NCBI RefSeq assembly: GCF_020085105.1
Contig: NC_058043.1
Span: 9,661,167-9,725,166 of the forward strand
Source: Siniperca chuatsi
Taxonomy: Eukaryota > Chordata > Actinopteri > Centrarchiformes > Sinipercidae
Direction of reading: 5' to 3'
Length of the DNA stretch: 64,000 bases
How positions within the stretch are numbered: the stretch's first letter is position 1; every line of letters begins with the position of its first letter. This document shows positions 12,501 through 25,201 of this stretch, piece after piece. A program made the translations under genes and the position numbers. The notes beneath the pieces are model-generated. The model was not told the origin of the DNA. It saw nothing but the letters and a program-made list of their open reading frames with translations, and searched no databases.

Positions 12501-15500
12501 CACAACACCATCACTCATGAGGATTGAAGAGGCTTTGCAGCACTCGCATGCAGTGCTGCTCCATGGAAACCACCCTCTCTCATCGCCTGCATGTCATCTG
12601 CACCAGACCTCACTGCTCTGCACAAACACAGCAGCCAAAGAAACACTTTTCCATAAACTACTGTGATACAACCCGCATGTTATCAAATACAATTTCTACT
12701 TTAAAAACAATCTGAATGCAATGCTGGTGAAATGATTCTTTTTCTATTCTTATTAAGTGAAGTAAACGGTTTTCACACAGCTTCAAAACAGCTCTTTTCT
12801 ATGACACAGCATGACTGAACACAAGCATGCTAGATGGTGCAAATCCACTGGATATGATTGACCTGTTAGCTACAATGCCCAGAGGGTACTACTCTAACTC
12901 TCACAATGGGTTTGCAACACACTCCACTGCTTTTTTAATATGGGTTTCAGGGCACCTGGGGCAGCTCATAGACCAGTGAGGTTGTTTCATCTGGCAATTT
13001 GTTTCTGGAAACAATGTCATGTCTTGTTCCTCCTCATCACGAGTTCCAGGACTCCCCTGCTGACTCCAGATCACTCAAAGGAGACCTTACACTGATGTAG
13101 TGAATTATTTGTTTTGGGGAGTGGGAATTTCTTTATCAATCATAGGATTTCAAATTCCAACATGCCAAATTTACGGCAAGCCTTAGATGTTTTCATAGTA
13201 CATCTATGTATAAAGTTTGCATCAGACAGAAACAAAACCAACACCTCCTATTAGGAGTTGAATTTTAGTAGCTCTAGTGATGGAAATCTCGGTCTGTCTG
13301 TCAGTTGGTCAATTCACCACTTTGATCGAGACCAAAATATCTCATCAACAACAAAATTGGATGGATTTAAATTTAGTTTCAAGGTCCCCAGTGGATGAAT
13401 CCTACAGACTTGGGTGACATTTTAGTTTTTTAGTGAAATGTCTCGACAACTATTGGATGGATTTCCATGAAGTTTGGTATACACATTCATTGTCCCCGCA
13501 GCATAAATGCTAATGACTTTGGTGATCCCCTGACTTTTCCTCTAGCGCCACCAGCAGGTTGACATTTGTGATTTTGAGTGAAATGTCGTGACAATTATTC
13601 GACATACTAAAAAAACAAAATGTAGTGTTCATTCTGTAAATATGAATGCAGAAACTTTCAATTGCCAACACTTCTCAGGGGAGAGGAGGGTGGAGCTGCA
13701 TCTTTCATTTGGTTTCTTTCACATCTGGGTCTGATTCTCAGTCTCCAACTGGCCATCTGAGCAATTTTGTGTGTGTGTGTGTTTATGTATGTGTTTGTGT
13801 GTGCATGGTATGACAGGACAGTTACACAGCTGTCTGTTATACATTTCCCTGGACAGCACATGCAATCATTTTGGGGTTGCTCAGCTGCTCTAATGCAATG
13901 GATTCAAGAACATCTGGGAGACTTCCACATGTGCTCAAAGGGGAAATCTGCAGAGAACATCAATGTAAATGTGCACATAGTCACATGTAGGTCAAAGCAT
14001 GGTGTTAAGGGAACATGTAAAGATTGTGTTTGTGCATGGGGTTGAAGTCATGTGGTAATTATTGCAATACAAAAGGCCCTAAATAGAGATCTAATAGAAT
14101 CATTGTGTTTGCTGGAATGCAAGCAGCCTGACGGATGAAGACTGACCTGAACAATTATGAGGGTTTTCTCACCAAAAATTCCCTTCATGTGCCAAGCAAT
14201 AGCCTATTCATGGAAACGATAGCAAAGGTAAAACCATCTTGTCTGAGTTTCAACATTTGCCAGAGTGATTAATTTGTATTAATCCTGGAACACTGAGTCT
14301 CCTTATTCTGAAACGTTAGTTATTTTAAAGTAAGAATTCTGACCAGAGATCCTAACTGAGCGTTAGACTCTGCAGATGTTTCTAATGAATGGAATAGTCA
14401 TTTCATCTTCCAGCTAACTTATAGTTGAAGCCAGATGACAGCTTACAAAGACACTTCTCTCTGCTCTACGGTCAAAAAACAGAATTTAAACGTCCCTCAG
14501 GTCCGTCCAGTGGGGACAAGAGGAACTCGCAGACAGGAGGTGAAAGCCGATCCTCCCATCAAACCACTCACTCTCTAAGTCCTGCATCTGTCCACCCTCA
14601 GCTGAGGACCACTCAGTCTCTGGTCTTGTCTCTCCCTGAGGAGGCTGGCTGGAGGCTCTCACCCCTCAAAGTCATTAAGATAATTAAGAAGACAGTTAGA
14701 GGGTTTTATAATAGCCCAGTACAATTATGAGGTCATTTTCTAAATTCTGCATCTTGGGTGATCAGGAGCGACTAATGTATCGGACATGTTAGCCAAAATG
14801 ACTTGTTGTAAAGTAATTCAGGCTAGTAATTTAGGTTTTGAATGTTATACTACTACTTCAGACACTGCTGCCATTTAATTAGTTGTACTACCAACTGAAA
14901 AGAGAAATTAACTAACTATTTAAGTGATAGATTATTTATCAATTTAAACAGACAAATGCTAATTGCTAACGGGTAGTATTTTAGTACTGACAGATTCCTT
15001 GTAAAAGGAAAATATCAAGCAATTGATTATAATTCTGCATTTCTTTTCATATAACACTTTTTTTTATATACTCCTTTTAGCCACGCTGGCAGCTCTAAGG
15101 ATGGCAGTTGGTCTGTCGGTCGGTCCAGACTGACATCTGAAATCTTAACAACTATTGGATGGATTGAAATTTTGTACAGACGTTCCCAGAGGATGAATCC
15201 TAATGAAGTGAGTGATCCCCTGACTTTTCCTCTAGCACGACCATGTGGTGGACATTTGAGGGTTTGGTTGAAATGTCTAAACAACTATTGGAAGAATTGC
15301 CAACATTTGGCACACACCAATGTCATGTCCCCCCCAGGATAAATTGTTATAACTTTGGTGATCCCTTAACTTGTTATCTAGCACCATCATCAGTTCAACA
15401 TTTAAATTTGTCCAAAACTTAGCCGTACGACCAAATACCTGCAAAACTTATGACATTCCCATCAGCCTCAGCTATATTTGTGTTTAGTGCTAATTAGCAA

Positions 15501-18083
15501 ATGTTAGCATGACAACATGCTAAACTAAGATGGTGAACATGGTAAACATTATACCTGTTCTAGAAAAATATCTACTAAGCTCAACAACAAACATGTTTAA
15601 GTATTAATTATGTTTTGTGGTCAATCAATCACATATTTATAGTAGATCTTTAATTGTGTAATCTCTCTCGGATTGGAATTAATTGATTGAATTGTTGTGA
15701 TTGTATCTGGTAATGTTGAATTGCCTTCACTCAGCAAGATATTCCGAGTTCCTTAAAATAATGAAATATTGACCAAGCAAACACAGTGTGTGTGTGTTTG
15801 TGTACACACGTCATGTTTGTATGTCTAAGCAACAAGATGTGTGACGTACACAGTTTTTGCAGGCATCAGAACATTCAACTTTTAATGTTTAACACAGCAC
15901 TGACATGAATGATGTAAATATAATCGCGATGGCACACCAGAGACAGGAAAACATTTAAGAAACAGTGCTGCATTAACAGTGCTGTGTGATGTGAGAGAAG
16001 TGCTCTCTGCCAAGAATGTGTTTTCCCACATGCACATAAAGAAAGAAGTGAAGTACTTCAGGAAATCCTGATGCACATAACAGGTGGTACATACAGTATG
16101 AAGCTTTAGTTGTGAGTTGGCAGCAGCTCTGGTGAGAACAACTGCCACGCTGAACAGAGTCCAGTGTCAACATTCAGCCATATTAAAGCTTGGGTGTTAC
16201 GGGATGCAATATAATACAATTGGAAAAACAGGGTTTTACATAACTGGTTGAACTCTGTGAACTGAGTGAAAAAGTTAGTTTTTTTCCAAGATTTAAGTAA
16301 CTTGTTCAGGCATAATGACACAACAGAGGGAGGACATGTACTTCTAAAGGACAAAGGTGAATTCAGTTCGTAAGTCGACAAAGTGATTAAACTTTATGGA
16401 CTGCCTGCTCTTTAACGCTCAGATATCCCTCATTCATCATTGAGCATCCGACTTACTGCTCATTGGTAGGTTTACAGCAGTGGTTCTTTGACTCCTTATA
16501 ATGTTTGTATAACCCCTTGTCACAGGCTGCATATGTCTGAGATGTGGGCACTTCTTTTTGTATTGTATATTTGAGGGCTTTTATGTTTTATTTGGATAGC
16601 CGACAGTAGAGAGAAGACAGGAAACAAGGGGAGAGAGGGTTAGGGAATCAGATGCAACAACTGGACACAAACTGGGTTTTATGGTTTCCGTCTTAACTAT
16701 AAGAGCCATGAGCACTTCAACCAAAGAGCGATTTTTGCTTTTCATATTGATTCATTTGAATTATTTCTAGACTCCTGAAGAAAATAGTATTTAACAAGAA
16801 AAGAATAAAGATTACAGAAAAGTCTATTCAGTCAATCATGTTGTGACCCCCTGAATTAGTCCGGACGCCCAGGAACCACTGCTTCAGAGCATCAGCTGGG
16901 TCTGTATACCCAGGATGAAAAGATCAGTGGAAAGAGATTCAAAAGAGACTCACCTAGATCGTCACAGCAGACCTCCATGGAGTCAGAGGAACAGTCACTA
17001 AGATCATCAAGGGAGGCATCTGTGTCCTCATGGACCTGAAACCTACAGGAAAAGAGATAAACACAAACATTTTAATGGACAAAAAACAGACTAAATGTAG
17101 AGTAAGTGTTATTAAAAGTGGAAAATACACTTTAAAAAAAAGCAGAGATGATGATTTATAAGACAAAGCATGAGATGCCTTAAGACTGCATCATATTCGA
17201 TGCTTTCTAAAAAATAAACTGTAGTCTGTGCAATGCTGTTTATCCTCCCATCTTAAAAGGTGAAACACTGCCCTCACCTGAACCTGAAGGGAGCAACAGC
17301 AGCCATGTTGACTTTTCCTGGCTCACTCCCTCTGCGTGGCATGTTGAATGTGTGATAAGAAGACTTTGATTTGTTCCTGGACACCTCTCCTTCGGAAGCT
17401 CGCAGGTTGGAGATGTTCCTCACCTCTTTTTGGATGTTGCCCATTCTAGCTGAAGACACCCCTGATATCTCATTTCCATTTGCACCTTTAGTATAAAGCA
17501 GGCGGCCTCTTCCGTGGCCTGACTGGACATTAGCAGAGAGCCGACACAAGGCGTCATCCTCAGCTGCATTGTCCACATTCCTCAGTCGATATTTTCCAAA
17601 GGTCCAGTTTTTGTTGGTGTTTTGTCTTAACTGGAGCTCTTGAAAAGCCTTCTGGGTCAGTGTGCTTGTGCGGAGGTCCAGTGTATCTTTAGAGCGTGGG
17701 ACTTCTCTCTTTGGTATCTGAGGGCTGCTGTACGCCGAGCACGTTCCATCGGTTCGCTCTGTAGCTGCTGGGCCTCTATGAGAATACATGCCAGGTTTTT
17801 GTTGCAGAAGGTGGTTCTTTAAAGCTGTACCTCTCAGCAGCTCTGCAGGACCTGGAGAAACAGAAGATGAAGAATACGTAGGCTGTCTTTTGGCGGTGTG
17901 CTGATACTGCACAGTGGGATTGGGGAGGCCACCGTATTGATGCTTGGGATCCATCTTGGAGAGAGGCATCATGCTTCGAGGTAAAGGCAGACTCAAGCTG
18001 ACACCTGTGTCACTCTGACTCTGAGATATGACTTTGATATTAACTCCACCGCTCATGTTTGGTGAGAGTCACTGGGCTGAGAT
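2535..18083 (-). CDS. nav1: NAV1 (neuron navigator 1), 5' part, five coding exons
   Basis: Microtubule plus-end-tracking protein of the neuron navigator family, involved in neuronal migration and neurite guidance. The family C-terminus (coiled coil, AAA-type ATPase) would lie left of the window. Coding exons on the minus strand are 18056..17278, 17042..16954, 11280..10552, 4694..4592 and 2894..2535. Each is bounded by AG/GT and the phases agree (2,1,1,2,2), giving about 686 residues. From the exon at 11280 onward the protein matches remembered human NAV1 closely: MLG-SVK start, RKQRSMTNLAVLTDAEKK, IPRGPYAEVKPLSKAPE, FLKVDPELVVTVLGDLEQLL, RKRTVQNVLDLRQNLE, SLSNRSSPLSWR, KSGYLSDSDL. The first two exons add an N-terminal extension read in the same frame. 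The last exon ends in phase 2 after LANG, where the human protein continues with WDESSSISSG; that exon is outside the window. The upstream noncoding exon is not identified. Confidence 0.93.
2895..4591 (-). other. NAV1 intron
   Basis: AT-rich intronic sequence between two well-supported exons; I see nothing else in it. Confidence 0.8.
4592..4694 (-). CDS. nav1: NAV1 coding exon (103 nt)
   Basis: Acceptor CCCACAG at 4695 and donor CATAG|GTAAGT at 4592/4591. Phase 1 in, phase 2 out. It encodes DPESQRKRTVQNVLDLRQNL followed by EDTMSSLRGSQLSH, nearly identical to the same part of human NAV1. It was found by splice logic, since its frame carries no ATG-initiated ORF of note. Confidence 0.93.
4814..4863. 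repeat. (CA)n microsatellite
   Basis: About 24 near-perfect CA units in a NAV1 intron. Confidence 0.95.
6087..6303. mobile_element. MITE-like element with terminal inverted repeats
   Basis: Left end GGCTGTCTCCAAATTCACTC and the reverse complement of the right end, GGCTAAGTCCGAAATCACTC, agree at most positions over about 20 nt. The body is AT-rich, 217 nt in all, non-coding. Lies in a NAV1 intron. Confidence 0.6.
6523..6562. repeat. (CA)n microsatellite
   Basis: About 20 CA units in a NAV1 intron; the reverse strand gives a spurious Cys/Val run. Confidence 0.95.
10552..11280 (-). CDS. nav1: NAV1 main N-terminal exon (classical start MLG...SVK)
   Basis: A 729-nt exon with acceptor CATGCAG|GAGGC at 11280 and donor TTAG|GTGAGT at 10552. 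The ATG at 11275 (MLGNSVK) corresponds to the start of the classical human protein. The frame from the upstream exons reads straight into it (G|GA GGC ATG), so this ATG can be either an internal Met of the long form or the start of a short form. Unspliced sequence upstream has an in-frame TGA about 30 nt away. The exon encodes basic, proline/serine-rich disordered sequence with a Gly/Ser/Lys low-complexity stretch, then the conserved FLKVDPELVVTVLGDLEQLL block at its end. Confidence 0.93.
11281..11720 (-). promoter_or_regulatory. Candidate internal NAV1 promoter/5'UTR region (CpG-richer, pyrimidine/purine-skewed)
   Basis: Directly upstream, in transcript sense, of the MLG exon. A CpG cluster at about 11548-11592 and GC content clearly above the flanking introns stand out. 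Minus-strand sequence is purine-rich. In other vertebrates the classical NAV1 mRNA begins at the MLG exon, so a promoter here would produce the short form, with part of this stretch as 5'UTR. The ATG-rich reading frames in it match nothing I know. This is an inference from position and composition only. Confidence 0.4.
13268..13605 (+). repeat. Dispersed repeat family A, copy 1 (5' part)
   Basis: Shares with three other loci blocks such as caacta-ttggatgg, gatgaatcct and tgatcccctgacttttcctc. It lies in the NAV1 intron upstream of the MLG exon. It contains two successive versions of the internal unit but lacks the 3' part with the cataccac/tgttagca motifs. Common in percomorph genomes as I remember; non-coding. 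Confidence 0.7.
15078..15570 (+). repeat. Dispersed repeat family A, copy 2 (longest)
   Basis: Contains two tandem internal units and the 3' part: gaccaaatacctgcaaaact, cccatcagcctcagct, gtgctaattagcaaatgtta, ggtgaacatggtaaacatta. It lies in the same NAV1 intron as copy 1. Confidence 0.75.
16478..16881. mobile_element. hAT-like MITE with CAGTGGTTC ends
   Basis: The left end CAGTGGTTCT and the right end, reverse-complemented, CAGTGGTTCC form an inverted pair typical of non-autonomous hAT elements. The 8-nt flanks gtttacag and cttcagag are partly alike, as a decayed target duplication would be. About 400 nt, non-coding. Ends 72 nt from the NAV1 89-nt exon. Confidence 0.6.
16954..17042 (-). CDS. 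nav1: NAV1 small coding exon (89 nt)
   Basis: Acceptor TTTTCCTGTAG at 17043 and donor CTAG|GTGAGT at 16954/16953. It enters in phase 2 and leaves in phase 1, encoding about 29 residues: FQVHEDTDASLDD followed by LSDCSSDSMEVCCDDL. The peptide is acidic and serine-rich with CK2-like SDxx sites. It joins the 779-nt exon to the MLG exon without breaking frame, which is the main evidence that all three form one transcript. Confidence 0.8.
17278..18083 (-). CDS. nav1: NAV1 alternative/upstream first coding exon
   Basis: The ATG at 18056 opens 779 coding bases (259 codons plus 2 nt) starting MSGGVNIKVISQ. An in-frame TGA lies 15 nt upstream of the ATG, which fixes the start. A strong acceptor (pyrimidine tract then CAG, exon start 18083) shows that a noncoding exon lies further upstream. 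The donor is CAG|GTGAGG at 17278/17277. The product is polar, Ser/Arg/Gln-rich and looks disordered, with no domain I can name. The segment KNWTFGKYRLRNVDNAAEDD looks the most structured. It is not part of the classical human NAV1 sequence that begins MLGSSVK as I remember it. I assign it to NAV1 because it splices in frame through the 89-nt exon into the MLG exon. Confidence 0.8.
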
Positions 18084-20790
18084 CTGGAAAAGAAAGCAAG
18101 AAAATCACATTTAGAACAAAATCTTAAAATACGCATTTCTTAGGCTTCAGATGTGATATATCATAATAATAGCAGGCAGCTTCAGAGAAATTGTAGTTTT
18201 ACAAATATAATTCATTGTAAGATAAACAAGCAAACAAAACTACAGCTACAAGTAAGAAGTCACAGTCAACCCCTCTTCATCAGGCAAATGGCAAATAATA
18301 TGCTGCATACCAGAGGTGCTATCTGATTGTTCAGTAACAAGATTTAAGGTAATGGTGTCACAAGCTATAGATTGGTTATTTGTAAGAAAAATAGATGCAT
18401 GAACACTTCAGAACCAACTTCAAACCACTACCCAAAATTTTATATTTCATATTTGGTGGTTAAACAAAGATTGTGGTTTTTATTGGGCAGTAGTGGGAGG
18501 TTGTGGACTTCCATCTTGCTAATGATGGATAACAAGCCTTAATTTAAGATTTATACTGTAAAACAGCTGTGCATTCCAGGGCGTCTGCCTCAGAGAGAGA
18601 AGGTTTCTAACCACAGACGTCCTGACTGAATGTGACTGTAAGTGAGTGGGAAAGAAGAAAGAGGAGAAGATGTTTTGAGGGGAAGGGCCATTATACCACT
18701 ATGTATCTATTACAACATCAAAGTAGCCTAAAGGTCTGAGAACCAGACCAGGACAAACACTGAGATCAATGAAGTGAAGAAACCCTACTGTTGAATGCTG
18801 TTTAGGTGACTTTTAGTTGCACTTTTAAGTGAAACCACTGATCTCAGACTAAAAAAAATAAAGAAAACACAAAAAAACAACTCAAAATCAAAGATTAACT
18901 AAGGATTAATAGAAACCAAAATGTTTCTCAGAAAGAATTCATTTAAATTATGTTGTACTTAAAATTTGATTAAAAAAAATATATATATCAAACAGCATAA
19001 CACAAAATCAATCAAAGGATCAGTTGCATCTGAAAAGACACCATATGTTTTAACAGCTTTGCCTAATGTATTCCTGGTCCTCTAGCCACGACCTGCAGTG
19101 TGAAACGTGCTGTGAAAGCCAGTGGCACACTGACACCACTTGGCACATGCAGCAGGAGAACGGCTCCTTTCAGGCCATGCCAACACCGGCTGTCCCCCCC
19201 CCACGGCCCCCCACTCCCACTCCTTCACCTCCATCCCATCATCCTGTCATCTAATGCTGATAACAGTGCAAGATGAGCATGATCTAAAGTATTTATTAAT
19301 GTTTACAGGACAACAGCGTTTCGGTTCAATGCTGTTTGATTGAGGAAAAAAAAAAAACTGGTTACCACCAAGTGAAACCACACTGCCATGCATATTAAGC
19401 ATTTTGCAACAGAATTTCTCTGAAAAAACGTAACAAATCCTACCAGTGATTAAGATTTACTCCTTCTAAGTCTTTAATATTTTAATTCTGTTCCTTTTAA
19501 GCTTTACCAAGGCTACAGCAGAATAAGGTTAAATACACACAGAGAGATTAAATGCACATGTTCCATGTTCTGAAGAGCACTATAATAAAGTTATCACCTG
19601 TTAAAAAAGAAAAAAACTTTAATAAACCACAAAACACCAGGAGTTAGTTAATTTAAAGTTTCAGTCAGTCTATAAAGAAAAAAATTACAGTATGTCTGAA
19701 TGACAAAAAAACATTACTTAAGCCGGAAATGTTTTGTGTTTTTTGTTTGAAAAAATATTACAATGTAAGCCATTAATATGACAAAAATGTTACTGCTACT
19801 TCTTTGTTCATGTGACACCTTTAACATGTCAGTGAAACTTGAAAGAGGATTCCTCCTCTGTTGTATTTCCTGTGGTTTCTCCCTTTGTTCTTTTTTCTGA
19901 CAAAGTTTTTTCTAGTCCAAAAACAATTCCCTGTGTGCCCGCTTCCTTAAATATCTCTCCTCCTCATACTTATTTATAAAGTGAAGTGAAGTTTTGAAAA
20001 CAACCTGATGTGCATGACAAATACTGCTTCACACAGACACAAAAACACACACACACACACACAGACTCCTAGGTACATTTACGTAACACAAGCATGTGCA
20101 TTTAACAGAGCAGGAAATGACATCTTACATACAAGGCAATATGGTTTAAATCAATGTAACAACATTAATACATATTTTTTTCTGACATCGATACACAGTA
20201 TATTAGGATATGGAAATGCATGCAAAGTCACATATTAAGTAATCAAATAATTGTGTTCCACTGTTATACATTACACAACAAAACATAAATACATCAATAA
20301 CTCATTTTGGTTTTTGTTTTAAAAAAAATAAATATATAATTTGCTTGGAATCATTCATTTGGATAATAAAATTTTGTGAAATGATAACAGTATTTAATCA
20401 TATTATGATGCTATTTCACTGAAAGTTGATGAATGATGATACTGAATTACACTGATGACAACCTCAAATAAAATAAAAAATGCATGTTCTCTGAATCTAA
20501 ACTGACAGGGTTAAATGAGCTAAGATATTCCGTCTTACCTGAGTAAATACATGTCATCAGTCAGTCAGTCAGTAGCACAGAGACAATAAGACGACAACAG
20601 TACGTTGCGGTGTAGACTAACTTGCTCTCAACACAGACAAGCTACACTTAACAGTATGATGCAGCTTACAGTAATACAATTTAGACCCACGTGCTGCTTT
20701 AAAGTGAGCTGGGGCAAATCGATGCTGGATGACTACAAGCCAGTGAGAAAGCTGAAGGTACACTACATGTCTTCACATCCCCTACAGCTC

Positions 20791-20818
<28 letters not shown>
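20791..20818. repeat. (CA)n microsatellite
   Basis: About 14 CA units in the NAV1/CSRP1 intergenic region. Confidence 0.95.
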
Positions 20819-20823
<5 letters not shown>

Positions 20824-22111
20824 TTCACCCATTATGAACAGATATATTAGTGACTCATACTTTGACTGTTCTCTGGTGACATCATGCTTTGTTTTTCCCC
20901 CGGGGCTCAGGTTTCTGTGACAGTCTGAATGTGATTTTGAGCTCTTTTTTAACATCCCAGCCTTTCAACATGCCATCATCAAAGCATCCAGCCAGTGGTA
21001 CGAGAAGCTAAAACTGCCCCAGTCTTCCAAACCTATAATCAGCCCGAGGGCCAGACTAAAGATACTCGTACAGACCAACAACATGTCGGCGTGGGATCAC
21101 TTTATTCTGGTGAAGTCTCCAAACTGCAGTGCCAAAGGGTCTGATACTGAACTCATAAGACACCAGAGGAGCCTATTTTCTAAATGCTATAAATCCATTT
21201 TGGAAGACAAAAAAAATTGACTTAAATATCGTTGACCAAATCTGAACATCATCATCATTCAGAGATCTGTTTCAGGGCTTTTGATGCCTTCTATAATTGT
21301 TTTGTTTCGTGCCAAATCTCATCTTGTGAGGAGTCACCTTATAAAATGGTGAATGTTTCTTTTCTCTTTTAGATATTTTACAGACCTGAATTTGGCCATG
21401 CTGTTTCATTATGTGCTCCAGTTTCTCTAAGCACCAATACATAAGAGTTGAATGAGTGCATCATTATCTACATAATTCAATTTTCTCAAGACTGTCGTAC
21501 TATCTAGTTTTATAAGAGACCTGATCTAATTTTTATATATAGCACCAAGTCCCAGATTCCTGATTTTCACTGCTTCCTCTTGTGTCCTAGCTTTGTCAGA
21601 GAGGAATTCTGATGGGGCAAACATGAGGTCAACTCACACTCTGTAAAAAGATATACACATGTGCACACAAAGGCACATTCACATGCACAGATGAACAATC
21701 AAGTGGACAAAGTAAAACATGGCTCTTCTTACATTTGGCTGAAGGCACACTGTTAGGTGACACCAGTCCAGACTTTGTGTTTCCATTGTTTGTGACAGCT
21801 AAAAGCTACACTTTGTGTTTAAATTTTCCCTCCAACACCACTGTTTTTCAGCTATTTGGGATACAAAACAGTTACAGCTGTACAGCTACAGTTATTTTTT
21901 TGTATGTCATGACTGTTTCTTTTCTTTGTTTTATCTATCTGTTCAAATAAAATGTATGAAATGTGTTATTTGCAGTCAATCCAGTGCATTTCGATGAGGA
22001 TTTGTAGACAAAGCTGCAAATTAACAAACTTGAGTACGAATAGCATTAGATGAATTAAATTAAAGTTATTTGTTTGCTCATTAAAACATGATTGTTGCAC
22101 AAAGATTTTAG

Positions 22112-22535
22112 CAGTGTGGCTCTAGGGATGGAAAGGTCAGTCAGCCGGTTAACCACGTTGGTCCAGACTGAAATATTTCAACAACTACTGGATGTAATGC
22201 CATGAAATTTTGTAAACACATTCATGTTCCTCTCTGGATGAATTGTAATAACTGTGGTGATCCCCGACTTTCCATCAAGAGCCATCATCAGGTCAAATTT
22301 TCAATTTGTCCAACGTTTTGGTTTCTGACCAAATACCTGCAAAACTAAAGGCATACACATCAGCCTCCTAAGCTGTACTTTGTGTTAAGTGCTAATTAGA
22401 AAATGTTAGCATAATAACACTAAGGTAGTGAACATGATAAACATACCTGCTAAACATCAGCATGTTAGCATTGTCATTGTGAGCATGTTAGTGTGCTGAG
22501 GTTAGCTCAGAGAGCCGCTAGCATGGCTGTAGACT
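22112..22535 (+). repeat. Dispersed repeat family A, copy 3
   Basis: Carries tggtccagactgaaatattt, one internal unit, the accaaatacctgcaaaacta block and a long tgttagca-rich 3' tail ending ctagcatggctgtagactc. It lies in the NAV1/CSRP1 intergenic region. Confidence 0.75.
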
Positions 22536-25201
22536 CAGAGTCTTCTTAATTGTTTCAGGCGTACTGTGAGTGGAAAAATCTATTTGAGTAGTTTGATTAA
22601 ATGAAATATAGCAACAATCTTTGAATAGAAGGTATCACAGGGCACTCAACTCAATTTGTAGTGAGCAAGGTACAAAATTCTGTGGACAATGTGACATTGT
22701 CAGTGTTAGTTATTTCTTTGGGCCACACAAACCCAGGAAATAAAGTATGCAGGTAAACAAAACATGTATGCAATGTAAGAAGTATTACAATCATCTTTAT
22801 TGTATAAAAACCCATCTAGGGACGAGTGTTGTAAAATAGTTTAAGCTATGGTGCTGTGGTACTTTATGTAGCATTGGTTCATATTATCCATTTGTCTCTA
22901 TAACAAAAATATATTTTTTAAATGCATAAACATTTCTGTGTAGGTAACAATAAATCACATTTTCTGTCTTTAATAGAAGCTGTAATGTGTGTACCCAGCT
23001 GCTTTTTGTGATCAAATTACTATAATGTTCTTATTCACTTGCCACTGTGGCAGCAAGCAAAAGGTCAGACTGCATTATGGCCAGACTAAAGTGGATCATT
23101 GTGTCACACAATCAAGAGCTGCATCCTTTTTGTTCTTCCTGGACAAAAACACTGAAAGCTGTTTTTTAGAAAAAGAGCTGTAATACTGTCGCAGACAAAA
23201 AAGTTTGTACATCAACATGTTTGAAGAATGTGTTTCCTGCTGTAGAATTAAATTTTTTCCTAATCATATTGTCTCTCCAACATCAATTATCGTCAAACTG
23301 TCCCTCCTCGTCCATTACACATTGTAATAAAATTACAGCACTGCAGCAGCACTCCCCTGCAGTGTGTGTGTTTACTTATAAAAAGCATGTGCATTAAGTA
23401 AGCCTTATCACCTACAAATATGTCACTTCATACATTTTTTCCCCCATCATGTTTGCTAAACATCAATTAGTCAAAGATTACGATAAAACCATTAAATACT
23501 GACATATTGTCTTTTCCATTGAAGCCTGCTGTACTTTTTGTGGCATGCAAGATTAGTGTGGGCATTTAGGCGGGTGAGTTAATCTGTTGACCCATTACAG
23601 GGATTTATCCCTTATAAGTCACTTTAAGTGATTAACCATGGTTAGTAATGCCATGACATCATCGACACCCTGAATAATGCTTCAGCTTCAGGCAGCTGTG
23701 TGTTATTCAAATGAAATTATCTTAAAAAAGGGTGAAGTCCATATTGGATCAGGTTATGGAACACTGCTGAAGGAATCTCTCTATGCTTCGACACAGCCAA
23801 GTCTGTACTGTACTGGCCACACCCCAATAAGTGATGGCAGGTAATTTGCCTCTGATGTGAAACACCTGTGGTCTGTTCTTCATATGGTATGCCTGATTTG
23901 ATAGTCCTTTCTCACAGCAACACAATGACTTGTCAAGAAAAGCACAGATGTTACTAATAACATTAATGATGCCTCTGTTATATACAAGTGTCCAATACAA
24001 GGACCCTGAAACTGAAGGATTTAAATGGAATTCAGCCATCAGTATTCTTACTGTATTACTTACACCAGTGCTTTTCCTACTGTGACATTTAAAAATGTCT
24101 TCCTTGAAAAAGGTCTATTGTTGACTCTTTGATTAGACCCTGAATTTTTCAGTTCCTCAAAACTTCCTTTATTTTTATCTGCAGCAGCTATCCTTTAGTC
24201 CAGGTAATCATGAAGCAACCGGACTTTTTTCACATTGCAAATAGCATATGTAAAATAGTGCCTATAAGTGCCGTAATTTCCTTTCTAAATTGATTACAAG
24301 CTAAGACGCATCAGGTTCTGGGTGGCACCTCTGATAAACAATTTCCTTGAGGAAACCCTGACTTGTGATTTTATTGGGAGGTTTTGGCAGAGTTTCATTT
24401 AATAATTATAGCATATTTATCAAAAAAGATGCTTTAAATTAGGTCCTATGTAACAATCTCATGTCTGCTAAAGCTCTCCACCCTCTCTATTTCTCTTTTT
24501 TCAAAATAAGAGCACAGTTATCCAAGATAATTTGATATAGATTAGCAAATCAGTCCTCCAGTCATGGTCGAAGTACTGGATTAATGATAATACTGAATTA
24601 GTTATGTACAAACACGAGGCCTTGATGGGGTGCATCATGCTTTAATAGCTTGAACCGATAAAGAACAGTACCACAGCAACTGTACCTGGTTTGTCACTCT
24701 GTGTGGATTTACCATTTAAAAAGCAGTTTTCAATCCTCTGGACTTGGACCTCTGCTGGTTTTCATTCCAACATGCTTTTAGGGACCATTTTACTCCTGAT
24801 CACTGAGGATAAAATAAAGTGCAATGAACCACCTGTGGCCTGGGGACCAGGTCTGACAGCTGCTGCATTTACAAACATGAGCTACAGGCTTCAGGCACAT
24901 ACAATAAGCTTTCAACTTTCTTTAAGTGCCATCACTATATCCTTTTTTAATGCCAACATTAAATTAATAAACAAGTAACTGTACATGACTAGTTGCAATC
25001 ATTCAGTATGGTTGTTTTGAGGACTTTTGTCATTTTGCTTCAATACGATGTTTCAATTATGCAGTGACCTGATTTTCTTTTAAAAAAATAAGCCTAAAAA
25101 GACTGCTACTAAAAAGATTCATATCAGAGGCAAATATGTTGCACATTAATGTTTGTAGTCCAATAAAAAATGAACCATTTAAACTAGCAGTGTCTGCAGC
25201 C

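Larger units (their letters stand above)
11721..16953 (-). other. NAV1 intron (5' part)
   Basis: Contains family A repeat copies 1 and 2 and the hAT-like MITE at 16478. No coding exon recognised. Confidence 0.75.
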
